From Haloferula sp. BvORR071 (GTDB lineage Bacteria > Verrucomicrobiota > Verrucomicrobiia > Verrucomicrobiales > Akkermansiaceae), in NCBI RefSeq assembly GCF_000739615.1, contig NZ_BATP01000004.1, positions 108,887 through 172,886 on the forward strand: DNA of 64,000 nt, given 5' to 3'. The notes beneath the pieces are model-generated. The model made no database searches. It worked only from the letters and a program-made list of their open reading frames with translations, and was not told the origin of the DNA. The translations under genes and the position numbers were made by a program. Positions 45,462 through 56,300 of this stretch are shown one piece after another. Within the stretch, counting starts at the first letter, position 1, and each line of letters starts with the position of its first letter.

Positions 45462-46397
45462 TCAACGGTGCTGTTTGAATAGCCACTCGTGCATTTCCAG
45501 GTCGGCATAGACCCGGCCGGCAATGCCGTGGTCACCGTCGGCATATTCGGTGTATTTTACCTCGGCGCGGGCCTTCTTGAGGGCCTCCACCATCTTGCGG
45601 CTTTGGTCCGGATTCACGGTTGGATCCTTGGCCCCGTGGAACACCCAGACCGGCACGTTCTTGTAGGATTCCGCCTTGTTGGGGTCGCCACCGCCGGAGA
45701 CCGGCACCCCGGCCGCGAAGAGCCGCGGCTCCTGCGCCAGGAGATGGAAGGTGCCGTAGCCACCCATCGAATAGCCGGTCAGATAAATCCGCTTCTTGTC
45801 GATCGACAGGTTCTTGGTCAGGTCGCCGATGATTTCGACCACCGCCTCACTGTTCTTGCCGTCCCACGAAGCGCCCTTGGGGCATTGGGGCGCGATGATC
45901 ACGCACTCGCGCTTGCGGTAGTTATCCTCCTGCGAGAAGGTCCGCGCTTCGCCCGGCTGCTCTGGCGTCATGACATCCCCATCGCGGCCATGCAGGTAGA
46001 TCACCAGCGGGTAGCCGGCCTCATCCGCCCCGCGCAGCTTCCGCGCGCCGAAAATCCGATACGACAGTCCGTGGCCCTCGGTCCGCTGCCACTCGCCGGT
46101 GAGCAACTTCGCGAAAGGACTGCTCTTGTCGGACTTGGTGGCCGCCTCGGTCTCGGTCTCCAATTGTTTAGCCACCCAGTCGCGATCGGCCTGGGAGAGT
46201 GTGTCCAAGGCGATGGTGAAATTCTTGCGATCGTCCGTCCGGCAAATCGTGACCTTGCCATCCTTGGAACTCACGTATTCCGCTTGGATCGTTTTGCTGC
46301 CATCGGCGGTCTTCCACTCTCGGGCCTCGCCAGCGAGCCCGATGCCGGTGGAAAGGAGCAACACGCAGCCCAGATAGATCCGGAGGAGGGTTTTCAT
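45462..46397 (-). CDS. Exported SHD1-domain alpha/beta-hydrolase (esterase/PHB-depolymerase type)
   Basis: 311 residues. Signal peptide LLRIYLGCVLLLSTGIGLA. An SHD1-like domain spans ~25-80 (REWKTADGSKTIQAEYVSSKDGKVTI, LSQADRDWV), a small module frequent on planctomycetal and verrucomicrobial exported proteins. The hydrolase domain has LVIYLHGRDG (oxyanion), nucleophile Ser210 in GYSMG, Asp258 in GAKDPTV and His290 in DGDHGI, a complete triad. Resembles feruloyl/acetyl-xylan esterases or peptide hydrolases; substrate not determinable. Confidence 0.87.
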   Translation of the reverse strand: MKTLLRIYLGCVLLLSTGIGLAGEAREWKTADGSKTIQAEYVSSKDGKVTICRTDDRKNFTIALDTLSQADRDWVAKQLETETEAATKSDKSSPFAKLLTGEWQRTEGHGLSYRIFGARKLRGADEAGYPLVIYLHGRDGDVMTPEQPGEARTFSQEDNYRKRECVIIAPQCPKGASWDGKNSEAVVEIIGDLTKNLSIDKKRIYLTGYSMGGYGTFHLLAQEPRLFAAGVPVSGGGDPNKAESYKNVPVWVFHGAKDPTVNPDQSRKMVEALKKARAEVKYTEYADGDHGIAGRVYADLEMHEWLFKQHR

Positions 46398-46472
46398 TGC
46401 CCGCCAGCGTCACACCGCGGCAAGGCCCAAGGCAACCCCGCATCGCGGCACGCCTGTCACCGGGCGGGCGGA

Positions 46473-47006
46473 TCAGTCGCGTCGCTCCCTCTCGATCTGC
46501 CGGATCAAGGAATTCCGCCGCTGCTCGAAGTCGCGGCCTTCAGACTCGTAGGAACTAGCTTTCGAGGCACCATTCACCATCGAAAAGATGGCGAAGCCGA
46601 TGAAGAGTAGCCCGAACAAGGGAAAGGGCATGGGAGCTCCGATCCTGGCGGCGAAGCTCATCCAGACGATGCCACCCACAATGGCGAAAATGCCGCCGGC
46701 AACACTTCCCCCGGTGCTTGGCATGTGGCGGTGACCGTGCTGACCGCGCACCATGAAGCTATCCTTGCGGCTGGCCCACTCGCGGTCGAGTCGTTCCAAG
46801 TCGTTTTGCAATTCGATCACCCGCAGGTTCCCCGCCATCCGCTCGGTGTTCTTCTCCAGCTTCTCCAGGATGCGGGTATGGGTCACGCTGGTGTCGTGCA
46901 CCACCTCCAGCCGGGCGTGGCAATAGTTGCAGGTCACGTAGCGGACGCTTTCGTCCACTTCGAGGTCGGCCCCGCAGCCTTGGCAACACACTTTGGTGAT
47001 CTTCAT
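46473..47006 (-). CDS. Zinc-ribbon/two-helix membrane protein, paralogue C
   Basis: 177 residues, ATG start. Zinc ribbon CCQGCGAD...CNYCHA, a longer coiled region (~40-85, ILEKLEKNTERMAGNLRVIELQ then NDLERLDREWASRKD), two membrane segments (~103-120 and ~128-146) and a charged tail FEQRRNSLIRQIERERRD. It shares the CCQGCGA start, the LERLDREW-type motif and the overall order with the proteins at 23441 and 27038, and it too is on the reverse strand. No named family recognised. Confidence 0.65.
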   Translation of the reverse strand: MKITKVCCQGCGADLEVDESVRYVTCNYCHARLEVVHDTSVTHTRILEKLEKNTERMAGNLRVIELQNDLERLDREWASRKDSFMVRGQHGHRHMPSTGGSVAGGIFAIVGGIVWMSFAARIGAPMPFPLFGLLFIGFAIFSMVNGASKASSYESEGRDFEQRRNSLIRQIERERRD

Positions 47007-47144
47007 GGGAGGCCCTCATAATGATGATTCCGCCGCCTCGCTGCACGTGGAAAATCGGAGACGGAGTGGAACGCCGCCGCGGGTTGGCACGAATTGGGAA
47101 CCGCTTGCCATCGCCCGCGGTTGCTGGGGAGCTAGCTTTCGGGC

Positions 47145-50100
47145 GTGAAGGCATCCTGGCTCCTGTTCATCCCCCTGCTTCTCGCTCAGGCGCTCGTGGC
47201 GCGCGGCGATCTCAAAGTAGAGAAGCCCCGGTGCGAATACCTGATTAATCCGCTCGGCATCGACGAGGTTCATCCCCGGCTGTCGTGGATCGTCAGTTCG
47301 CCGGAGCGCGGCGAGAAGCAGACAGCCTGGCAGGTGCTGGTCGCCTCCAGTCCCGAGGCACTCGCCTCCGGTCAGGGCGACCTCTGGGACAGCGGCAAGG
47401 TGGCCGGCGATGCCACCAGCCAGATCGAATATGCGGGAACTGCGCTGACCTCGCGCAAGGAGTGCTACTGGAAGGTCCGCTCATGGAACAAGGACGACCA
47501 GCCCACTGCATGGAGCCCGCCGGCCATGTGGAGCATGGGCCTGCTACAAGCCTCCGACTGGAGCGCCAAGTGGATCGACGGAGCAGCCTTCGCCACGCCT
47601 GATAGCGGCCCCGCTCCGGTCATCACAGGTGCATTCTATGAAGCGACGGACAACACCGGGACGCCGGTGAATGCGACCAGCATGCTTTCCGGTATGGCTT
47701 CGCAAGGAAGCTTCACACTCGGCGTGACCAACGAGACCTTCGGCGGCGACCCTTCCTACAATCACGTGAAGCGCCTGCGCGTGCAGTACCAGCGCGGCTC
47801 GCTCACCGGCACCAGGAACTTCGCGGAAGACACCATGGTGAACTTCCCAGCCGACTTGCCCGCCTTTCCCACGATCACCGCGGGGCGCTATGAGTCGGTC
47901 AGCAATCCTTCGCTCTTCCGCGATGTCACCGCCTCCCTGCAAAGCAGCGCCCTAGGTGGCAGCTTCTCGAAGACAGTGGACAACACCAGCTTCGGCCCGG
48001 ATCCCGCAGTGAACCAAGTGAAGCGGCTGAAGGTCAGCTACGACTTCGGCGGCAGCAGCGGCACGCGCCTGGTCGCGGAGAACAACACCTTCAACTATCC
48101 CGCCGACCTGCCGAAGCCGCTAGCGGTGACGCTGACATCCGCGAGCTATGCCGCCCTCGACGGCAGCGGCTCGGCAAACGTTTTGAGCAATTTGACCGCC
48201 AAGGCCGCGAGCGGGCCCTTCAGCCTGGTGGTGAACAACACCAACCTCGGCGGTGATCCGGCACCTAACAAGGTGAAGCGGCTGCGGATCGGCTACACCC
48301 TGGATGGCCGCTCGCTGGTGAAGTACTTCGACGAGAAGGTCACCCTGCAGTACCCCGCCGACTTCGCCACCCCGAGCACGGTGCCCTACTTGCGGAAATC
48401 CTTCACGGTCGCGAAGCCAGTAAAAAAGGCCGTGGCCTACGCCACCGCGCTGGGGATCTACGAACTTTCGCTGAACGGCCAGCGCGTCGGTGATCACATC
48501 CTCGCACCCGACTGGACCGACTACTCGCAACGCCTGCGCTATCAGGCCTATGATGTGACTTCCCAGCTGACCACCGGCGAGAATGTGCTCGGTGCTCAGC
48601 TTTCGCCGGGCTGGTATTCCGGCCACATCGGCAATGGCAACTTCAAGTTCTGGGGTGTCAGCCCGGCCTTGCTGACCCAATTGGAAGTCACCTTCACCGA
48701 TGGCAGCACCCAGACCATCACCACCGATGGCTCTTGGAAGATGGCTCCAAGTCCGACTCTCCTGACCGACTTCATGATGGGTGAAGACTATGACGCCCGC
48801 TTGGAGACCGCGAGCTGGAGCAGCCCCGGTCTCGACGACAGCGCATGGGGCAAGGTGCTGATGCGGATCGAGCCCCAGCGTATCATGAGCGGCCAGACGA
48901 TGGAGCCGGTGCGCAAGTTCACTGAGATCACCCCCAAGGCCCAGACCCAGCCGCAGGCCGGCAAGTGGACCTATGACCTCGGACAAAACATGGTGGGAGT
49001 GATCCGCCTGAAAGTCACCCAGCCCGCTGGAACCAAGATCACCATCCGCCATGCGGAGATGCTGAATCCGGACGGCAGCATCTACACCACCAACCTGCGC
49101 GGTGCGCCCTCGATCGACAGCTACACCTGCAAGGGCGGGGGCGAGGAAACCTGGACGCCGCGCTTCACCTTCCACGGGTTCCGTTATGTCGAGCTCAGCG
49201 GCCTGAGCAGCCAGCCGCCACTCGATGCGGTGACAGGTATCGTCTTCGCCTCCGCCACTGAGCAGACCGGCGATTTCACCTGCTCCGACCCACAGATCAA
49301 CCAGCTCCAATCAAACATCCAGTGGGGCCAACGCGGCAACCACCTCAGCGTTCCCACCGATTGCCCGCAGCGTGACGAGCGCTTGGGCTGGATGGGCGAT
49401 GCCCAAGTCTTCGTGAAGACCGCCACCTGCAATGCCGACATCGCCGCCTTCTACACCAAGTGGCTGGGCGATGTGGTCGACAGCCAGCTCGTGGACGGAC
49501 GCTTTCCGGATGTAGCGCCGAATGCCGCCCCCAGCTCCGGCACGCCGGCATGGAGCGATGCCGGCGTGATCTGCCCCTGGACCATCTATCAGGCCTATGG
49601 CGACGAGCGCCTGCTGGCGAAGTGCTATCCTTCCATGAAGGCCTGGGTGGAGTATTGCCGAGCAAACAGCACCAACTCGATCCGCGACCGTGGCCGCGGC
49701 GCCGACTATGGCGATTGGCTCTCGATCAACGCGGACACCAGCAAGGAACTGATCGGCACCGCCTACTACGCCTACTCGACCCGCTTGCTCTCGAAGGCGG
49801 CCGCGGTACTCGGCAATACCGCGGATGCCAGCGCCTATGAAGCTCTCTTCCAGACCATCAAGACCGCCTTCAACGCCAAGTACGTGAATCAAAGCACCGG
49901 CGTCTTCAATGGCACTGGGACTAATACCCAGTGTGCCTACCTGATGGCCCTGAAGTTCGACCTCCTGCCGGAGGGCCTACGCGACGAGGTACTGCAGCTT
50001 CTGGAGAACGATGTCATCGCCAAGGGCAACCATCTCTCCACAGGCTTCGTGGGTGTAAGCTACCTGCTCCCGGTGCTCAGCGCTGGCGGCAAGAGCAGCA

Positions 50101-51119
50101 CTGCGTATAACCTGCTTCACCAAGACAGCTTTCCATCCTGGCTGTTCTCGGTGAAGAACGGCGCCACCACGATCTGGGAGCGCTGGGACGGCTGGACGCC
50201 GGAGAAGGGCTTCCAGGATCCCGGTATGAACTCCTTCAACCACTACTCGCTCGGCTCCTGCGGCGAGTGGCTCTACGGCAGCGTAGCAGGGATCGACCAG
50301 GACCCCACTGCGGCGGGCTATAAGAAGATCGTCATCCATCCGCGGCCCGGCGGCACTCTCAACCACGCCAGCGGCAAGCTGGAGTCGATCCACGGTGAGA
50401 TCCGCAGCAGTTGGAGCCGCCATGCCGGTGGCTTTGTCCTGCGCGCCACGATTCCCACCAACACGACCGCGGACGTCCACATCCCCGCCACGGATGCCGG
50501 AAGTGTGATGGAATCCGGGAGCCCTGCGGCCAGCGCCCAAGGCGTGAGCTTCCTGCGCATGGAGGATGGCGCGGCGGTCTTTGCCCTGCAGTCCGGGCGC
50601 TATCTCTTCAGCACGGGAAGCGAAGCTCCGGGCACGGATCACGCGGCGCATGATGCCGGTGCGCCGCTCAAGCTGAGCATTGCCACCCTGCTGGCGAATG
50701 ACGGCGCCGGGGTCGAGTTCCTCGCAGCGGACGCATCCAGCGTGAAGGGCGCTAGCATCACGGTGGCCGATGGCTGGATCCACTACACTCCGCAAGCAGG
50801 CAATGCCGGAGAGGATTACTTCACCTACACTGTCCGCGATGCGACGGGCGGCATCCTGAGCTTCACCGTGAAGATCGGCGTGATACCCGTAGATGCACCG
50901 GTGCAGGAAGCGGAGTCGATCACGACCCAGCCGGATGGCTCACAGCGCGTGGTCTTCTCCGGAGTGGCTGGACGAATCTACCGCATCGAATCGACCGAGA
51001 GCATGAGCAATGCCTGGATCGAACGCGCAAGCATACAGGCTGAGTCCAATGGCGGCTTCGAGTTCATCGACACCCTGCCACTCCCCGACAAGCGATTCTA
51101 CCGCGCTGTGTTTCCATAA
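47145..51119 (+). CDS. Secreted alpha-L-rhamnosidase, GH78 family, with triplicated insert
   Basis: 1324 residues, GTG start that gives the signal peptide KASWLLFIPLLLAQALVARG. Order: N-terminal Fn3-like domain (LINPLGIDEVHPRLSW, ~30-155), three tandem ~84-residue beta repeats (~158-409), Bac_rhamnosid_N (YATALGIYELSLNGQRVGD), and a middle domain (WTYDLGQNMVGVIRLKV). The catalytic (alpha/alpha)6 barrel has DCPQRDERLGWMGD at 739-752, where Glu745 is the likely general acid. A C-terminal beta domain with ERWDGWTPEKGFQDPGMNSFNHYSLG precedes it. The end (~1150-1324) adds a cadherin-like segment and a YRIESTESMSNAW module. Removes terminal rhamnose from plant or bacterial polysaccharides outside the cell. 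Confidence 0.92.
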   Translation: MKASWLLFIPLLLAQALVARGDLKVEKPRCEYLINPLGIDEVHPRLSWIVSSPERGEKQTAWQVLVASSPEALASGQGDLWDSGKVAGDATSQIEYAGTALTSRKECYWKVRSWNKDDQPTAWSPPAMWSMGLLQASDWSAKWIDGAAFATPDSGPAPVITGAFYEATDNTGTPVNATSMLSGMASQGSFTLGVTNETFGGDPSYNHVKRLRVQYQRGSLTGTRNFAEDTMVNFPADLPAFPTITAGRYESVSNPSLFRDVTASLQSSALGGSFSKTVDNTSFGPDPAVNQVKRLKVSYDFGGSSGTRLVAENNTFNYPADLPKPLAVTLTSASYAALDGSGSANVLSNLTAKAASGPFSLVVNNTNLGGDPAPNKVKRLRIGYTLDGRSLVKYFDEKVTLQYPADFATPSTVPYLRKSFTVAKPVKKAVAYATALGIYELSLNGQRVGDHILAPDWTDYSQRLRYQAYDVTSQLTTGENVLGAQLSPGWYSGHIGNGNFKFWGVSPALLTQLEVTFTDGSTQTITTDGSWKMAPSPTLLTDFMMGEDYDARLETASWSSPGLDDSAWGKVLMRIEPQRIMSGQTMEPVRKFTEITPKAQTQPQAGKWTYDLGQNMVGVIRLKVTQPAGTKITIRHAEMLNPDGSIYTTNLRGAPSIDSYTCKGGGEETWTPRFTFHGFRYVELSGLSSQPPLDAVTGIVFASATEQTGDFTCSDPQINQLQSNIQWGQRGNHLSVPTDCPQRDERLGWMGDAQVFVKTATCNADIAAFYTKWLGDVVDSQLVDGRFPDVAPNAAPSSGTPAWSDAGVICPWTIYQAYGDERLLAKCYPSMKAWVEYCRANSTNSIRDRGRGADYGDWLSINADTSKELIGTAYYAYSTRLLSKAAAVLGNTADASAYEALFQTIKTAFNAKYVNQSTGVFNGTGTNTQCAYLMALKFDLLPEGLRDEVLQLLENDVIAKGNHLSTGFVGVSYLLPVLSAGGKSSTAYNLLHQDSFPSWLFSVKNGATTIWERWDGWTPEKGFQDPGMNSFNHYSLGSCGEWLYGSVAGIDQDPTAAGYKKIVIHPRPGGTLNHASGKLESIHGEIRSSWSRHAGGFVLRATIPTNTTADVHIPATDAGSVMESGSPAASAQGVSFLRMEDGAAVFALQSGRYLFSTGSEAPGTDHAAHDAGAPLKLSIATLLANDGAGVEFLAADASSVKGASITVADGWIHYTPQAGNAGEDYFTYTVRDATGGILSFTVKIGVIPVDAPVQEAESITTQPDGSQRVVFSGVAGRIYRIESTESMSNAWIERASIQAESNGGFEFIDTLPLPDKRFYRAVFP

Positions 51120-51240
51120 AGGAATACCCTTTCCCGGGAGAGCGGAGCCACCCATCCCGCAGAAGCAGGCTTCACGACCCGACTCCTCTCGCGTTCGAAA
51201 TAGCCAGCACCAGCACCCTCCTGCCAGACGGGACGGATAT

Positions 51241-52791
51241 CTACTGCCCACTCTGCGGAGCCGGTGCCTCGGTGTTCCCGGGAGCCGGCGTGGGCGCAGG
51301 GGCCGGCGCTGGATTCGGGGCCGGTGTTGGCACCGGCGCTGGCGTCTGCTCCGGTGCCGCAGGCGGTGTCGGCTCTGGCAGCAAGTTCTGCCAACGGTGA
51401 AGCTCCACGCCCTCGCCCAGGCCACCGCACTCCTTCAGCAATTCATCACAGCGGTTGCGCCACTTCTCGTAGTCCGGTGGCCCCTTGGTCTCGTCCCGGG
51501 AGCCGGGAAAAACGAAATAGGTCACCACTAGATTCGACTCCGGCCGGCTGTTGGAATTGGCCCGCGGGTTGACCTCCTTAGCGATCCGCAGCGAGGCCTC
51601 GCCCACCTTGAAGGTTGGCCCGCCATCACCGACGATCGCGGGCAGGAGCTTCTCGCCGTGGATCACCACCGCATAGTCCCCCACCTTCGGCGCGAAGGCA
51701 TCCGAGGAACTGAACAGATTGGTGGGAATCACGATGAAAGGATCATATTCCGCGATCAGGAAGCTGCGGGACTTCATGTCCTCGATGCCCTTCTTGAGGA
51801 ACTTGATCCGGTCCCGCAGCCACACCTTCCGGTCCGCCGTGGTCTTACTGTCAGCCAGCTCCTTGTTGGCGCCCTCGATGCGCTTCTCCCAACCGGCGAC
51901 CAGCGGATTCGGGGTCTGCGTTTTCTTCGACCAGCCGTAGCTGGTGAAAGGCTGGTAGAAAGTGGAGTTCACGATCTCGTCCGGCATCGTCGCAAGGCGG
52001 TCACCATCCGAACCGTCCGAGACTACATCCATCTCCGCCTGCAGCAGGAAGACCTTCCGACCGCTCTGCGGATAGGTGAGGTTCAGGATGGTCTCGCAGT
52101 CGTAGTAGTTGTGCTTGGTCAGCAGCTCGTTGAGATTGGTGGCGTCATCCTTGAGCCGCTCGGTCTTGTTATCGTAGAGGGCGAAGAACCAGCGCGAGAC
52201 TTCCGGTTTCTCCAGCATCGACGGCAAGCCGGGCAAGAGCGTGGCCAGCTTCGGATTGACGGTTTGCAATTGCTCCAGGGACTTGGACGGCTCCGGCAGA
52301 CGGATCTTGAGTGTGTATTCCGCGACATAGGACTCCTTGTCCTTGCGCTCCTTGGAAGCCAGCGCGCCCTTCTCCACCTGCACCTCTGACTTGAAGGTGA
52401 TCCCCGAGCGCAGAGCCCGCACATCGCCGCCGCTCTGCGCGGTGTGGTCGGAAAGCGGCAGCTCCTTGTCCTCCGTGGTCTGCCGCTTCGCGAGATCGTC
52501 GAGCTGCTTCTTCAACGCATCCCGCTCCTTCTGGAAACCGCCTTCCATCTGCTCGATCTTCTCCCGCTGCTGCGCTTCAAGCTGCCGCATGATATCCTCC
52601 GCATCACTCTTCGCGGCCGGCGTCTGCTTGACCTCGGCGATCTCCTTGCGGAACAAGCGCTGGCCCGCGGGGGTGAATAGGAAAGACACCCCGCCCACCG
52701 CCAGCACCAGCGAACTCACCCCCATCCACGGGAAGCCTCCTTTCGATCGCCGGCGCAGGCCTTCGATGTGATGCGGATCCTGGGAACTCAT
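51241..52791 (-). CDS. Membrane-anchored protein with GH75 (chitosanase)-like domain
   Basis: 516 residues, ATG start. An N-terminal basic region and one membrane helix ([17 protein letters not shown], ~23-40) are followed by a long coiled coil (~60-105, [31 protein letters not shown]). A domain of ~200 residues without a recognised name comes next, then ~345-445 with [52 protein letters not shown]. This last part matches the catalytic core layout of GH75 fungal-type chitosanases. It ends with a Pro/Ala/Thr-rich tail of repeated PTPAP. Enzymatic activity is uncertain because key acidic residues cannot be checked by eye. Confidence 0.7.
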   Translation of the reverse strand: MSSQDPHHIEGLRRRSKGGFPWMGVSSLVLAVGGVSFLFTPAGQRLFRKEIAEVKQTPAAKSDAEDIMRQLEAQQREKIEQMEGGFQKERDALKKQLDDLAKRQTTEDKELPLSDHTAQSGGDVRALRSGITFKSEVQVEKGALASKERKDKESYVAEYTLKIRLPEPSKSLEQLQTVNPKLATLLPGLPSMLEKPEVSRWFFALYDNKTERLKDDATNLNELLTKHNYYDCETILNLTYPQSGRKVFLLQAEMDVVSDGSDGDRLATMPDEIVNSTFYQPFTSYGWSKKTQTPNPLVAGWEKRIEGANKELADSKTTADRKVWLRDRIKFLKKGIEDMKSRSFLIAEYDPFIVIPTNLFSSSDAFAPKVGDYAVVIHGEKLLPAIVGDGGPTFKVGEASLRIAKEVNPRANSNSRPESNLVVTYFVFPGSRDETKGPPDYEKWRNRCDELLKECGGLGEGVELHRWQNLLPEPTPPAAPEQTPAPVPTPAPNPAPAPAPTPAPGNTEAPAPQSGQ

Positions 52792-52873
52792 GGCCGGAAA
52801 CTAGCAGCAGCTTGCCGGGACTTCCAAGGGAGAAGGCGCAACTTACAACCGAAGTCGCACGGGCCACGGCTCC

Positions 52874-53383
52874 TCAGCGAGTTGCAGCAAAATCCGCGAA
52901 GATTGCTTCCAATTCCTCGCGATCCACCGCGTCAAAAGCGTCCTTCTCGGTCGAATCGACATCGAAGACCGCGATTATGGTCCCACGGGCATCCCGGACC
53001 GGCACCACGACCTCGCTCTCCGAGCGGCTGTCGCAGGCAATGTGCCCGGGAAACTCGTGCACATCGGGTACCACCTGGGTTTCCCCCGTGGCCCACGCCG
53101 CACCGCAAACGCCCCTGCCCCACGTGATCCGCGCGCAGCCGAGAGACCCCTGATAGGGCCCGATCACCAGCCCGCCACCGACCACCCGGTAGAAACCGGT
53201 CCAGAAGTAGTGCGGCATCGCCTCATGGAGGATGCAGGCCGCCGCGGCCATCCGGGCAATGCCATCCGGCTCGTCGGCCCACAGGGCATGCAGCTTTGCG
53301 GCGGCATCGTGATAGAGGGCGCGCTTCTGGTCAGGGCTCGGAATCACGCGGGAAGCCCTAAGGGCGGTCCCGCGCTCCCGCAA
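52874..53383 (-). CDS. msrC: GAF-domain free methionine-(R)-sulfoxide reductase
   Basis: 169 residues from the ATG at 53383 with GAGG eight bases upstream; a GTG at 53347 is an alternative. A single GAF domain with WTGFYRV, IGPYQGSLGCARI, GRGVCGAA and DVHEFPGHIACDS carries the three conserved cysteines C83, C93 and C117 that reduce free Met-R-sulfoxide. Cytoplasmic oxidative-damage repair enzyme. Its neighbours are unrelated. Confidence 0.9.
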   Translation of the reverse strand: MRERGTALRASRVIPSPDQKRALYHDAAAKLHALWADEPDGIARMAAAACILHEAMPHYFWTGFYRVVGGGLVIGPYQGSLGCARITWGRGVCGAAWATGETQVVPDVHEFPGHIACDSRSESEVVVPVRDARGTIIAVFDVDSTEKDAFDAVDREELEAIFADFAATR

Positions 53384-53394
53384 TGCGATTCGCC

Positions 53395-56300
53395 TCAGAG
53401 GCCGTCGATCCTCAGGCGGGCGAACAGGTTGGGCTTGCCCGTCCGGGAAATGGTGGCGGTCACCCGGTCAATCCCCGGCCCGTAGAAGTTGGAATCCACG
53501 GTGATACCGGACACCACGTTCGTCCATGCCCCGGCATCAAGGGTGGTGGAAGTCTGGACCACCGGATTGAACGAGGCCGCCGCGCCTGTACGACGGAAGG
53601 AGAACACGTAGTTCGCCCCGGAGACCGTTCCGAGTGGCAGGTCCGCGCCGCCGCTCGGAACGGTGGGATCCAAGCCGAGCACGAACTCGATCCCGTTCGA
53701 GATTCCGTCCTTGTCCGGATCGGCGTCGGGCAGACCGGTGCTGGCGGGGTTCAAGTCGTAGCCCGCCAGCCAAGCCTGCCAGGCATTGTTCACGGTGATG
53801 GCGATGTTGCTCGTGGAAATGCCGTCGTTGTAGGCGTAGTTGATGGTGCAGCCCGGCGGCACGGAAGCGAAGGTGCCGGTCAAGACCCCTCCATAACTGG
53901 CGATGACGTGCGGCGTGGCGGCCACCGGACCGAGCGGAATGGGCAGCACGGAGGCACCGGTGATATTCAGATTACCGGAGACGATCAACTGGTCACTCTT
54001 CAATGCCGAGGCATCATTCATGCGCACCAGCAACTTGCCGTTGCTGAGATTGGTACTGCCATTGACGTGCATGATCCCGGGGCTAGTGCCACTTCCACCG
54101 CCGGGGGAAACCCTGGCTCCGGCCACGTTCGCATTCAGGGTGGGCCCGACGGTCCCGATGCCGCCCAAGGTACCAGTGGCGCCAACGCTGAAGTTACCGG
54201 TCTGCGTGCCATTGATGTAGAGCTTCCCGGAAGTAATCGACGTATTCCCCGCATAGGTGTGGTTCTGGGTGAAGGTCTGGGCAGCAGTGCCGCTCTTGGT
54301 CACACTGCCAGAACCGGAGATCAACCCGTCATAGGTGGCATTGGCACCGCTGAGCAGAGTCAGCGTGCCAGAACCCAGCGTGACCGGCCCCGTGCCGGAC
54401 AGACTTCCGGCGCGATCGGAAAAACTGTTGAGGTCATACTTGCCGGAAGCCTTGATCATCACATCCACGAGGCTCCCGACGTTGAATGCCGTCAAGTCTC
54501 TGACGATGGCCGAGCCCGCCGCATCCACATCATTACCGATCACCAAGGGCCCGATGACGGCGACGGTAAGCGTGTTCGCCAGTTCCAGCACGCCGCGATC
54601 CACGGTGGTGGTGCCGCTGTAGGTATTTGTGGTGCTGGCAACCCGCATCGTGCCGTTTCCGTTCTTCGTGAAGCCGGCATTAACGGCCGGAATGCTGTTG
54701 CTGATCACGCCACTGATCACCAGCTCCGGTTGGCTGCTTCCGGCATTCACCGTGACGGCCGGTGTGCCGACCAGCGCCAAGGGACTGGAAATCGCGGCGG
54801 CTCCGATCGCATTGGAGGTGGCCGTCATGTTTCCGGCCAAGGTCAGCGTGCCAGCGCCGGCAACCGAACCGCCGGTCATGTTAAGCTGGGTGGCAACGCT
54901 CAGGGCCCCGCTTGTCGCCACGCTGCCACTGGTTACAGCAAGCGTCCCGGCGGCCGCGGCGTTGCCGTTGAGGTTCAGCAGGCCGTCGGACCTGACATCC
55001 ACCGTGCCTGCTGCAGAGAGTTGATTCGCGCCGTCCAAGCGGGCGGACGCTGTTCCCGCGGCACCGACGTTGTCGCCCACATACAGAACTACGGGATACG
55101 CCGTACCTGCGGCCAGGTTCAGGCCCAGAATCCCGTTCTCCACGACCATTGTATTAAGGGTGGAAGTCAGCTTGCCGGTCAGCAGGAGGGTGCCGGTGCC
55201 ACTTTTCCGGAAGTTGCCGGTCCCGCTGAGGTTGCCCGCGAATGTGCTGCTGCTGTTAGAATTTCCCGCGGTAAAATTGGAGGGATTCCCGAGCGGGGTA
55301 GGCAGCAGGATCGTGCCCTCCCCGCTCAGCGAGTCCACGGTGTCGCTGAAGCCATTCATGTCGATGACCCCCGACTTGTTGACGGTCATCGAAATCGAGT
55401 TCAGCAGGTCGTTCTGGATCAGCTCGCGCAGGACCGCGGTGCCGGCGGGGTCCACGTTGTTGCCGATGACCACCGGTCCCTGGATCGTCCGCCCGGAGGA
55501 TTGCTTGAGCTGCAGGACGCCCTTCTCCACTGTGGTCGTGCCGGTGTAGGTGTTGCTGTTGAGACCAGTCAGGTTCATCACCCCGTTGCCCAGTTTGGTG
55601 ATCCCGAAGCCCGACGCCGCGGGACTTTCGCTCACCACCCCGTTCATCACGAAATGTGGCGCGTTGCCACCCGGGTTCACCGTGATGTTGCGCGTCCCGG
55701 TGAGCACGACATTCCCTTCAATCGTGGCCGTGCTGTCCGCCGTGGACATGGCGGTCACATCCCCGGCGAGATTCAGGACGCCCGAACCGGTGCTGCTGAT
55801 GCTGCCGCCCGTCATGTTGATCCCCTGCGGCGCGTAAAGGGATCCAGTGCCAATCCCCACGCCACCCCGGTCAATGGTTAGGGACCCGACCGTTTCGCCG
55901 AAGTTGTTCACGTCAAGGATCCCGTCGGCCTTCACGGTCACCGCGGCAGTGCTTAGAATCTCATTACCCTGGCCCAAGCGCACGATGGTACTCCCCGGCG
56001 CGCCGCTACCGCTGCCGATCACCAGGGTTCCCGGAATCACCGCGGCGGCGTTGCCATTCAAGGTCACCACGCCTTGGTTCACCGTGGTCCCTCCGGTGTA
56101 GGTGTTGGAAGTGGCCGTGGACATCAGCAGATTGCCGGGACCGCTCTTGGTCAGGCTGCCGCCACCGCCGATCACATTGCTCAGGGTCAGGTCCGTCGCC
56201 TGCAGCCCGTCGTTCACCGTGAAAATCCGCGCGCCGATCAGCGTGATCCTGGAAGCAATCGTCGCCGTCCCAGTCGAAGAGGAATTCGCCGTCACGTCGC

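Noticed and set aside
53383..55881. 832-residue open frame antisense to the autotransporter-repeat gene
   Set aside because: Composition shadow of a repetitive gene; no domain, no plausible start region, and it overlaps msrC as well.
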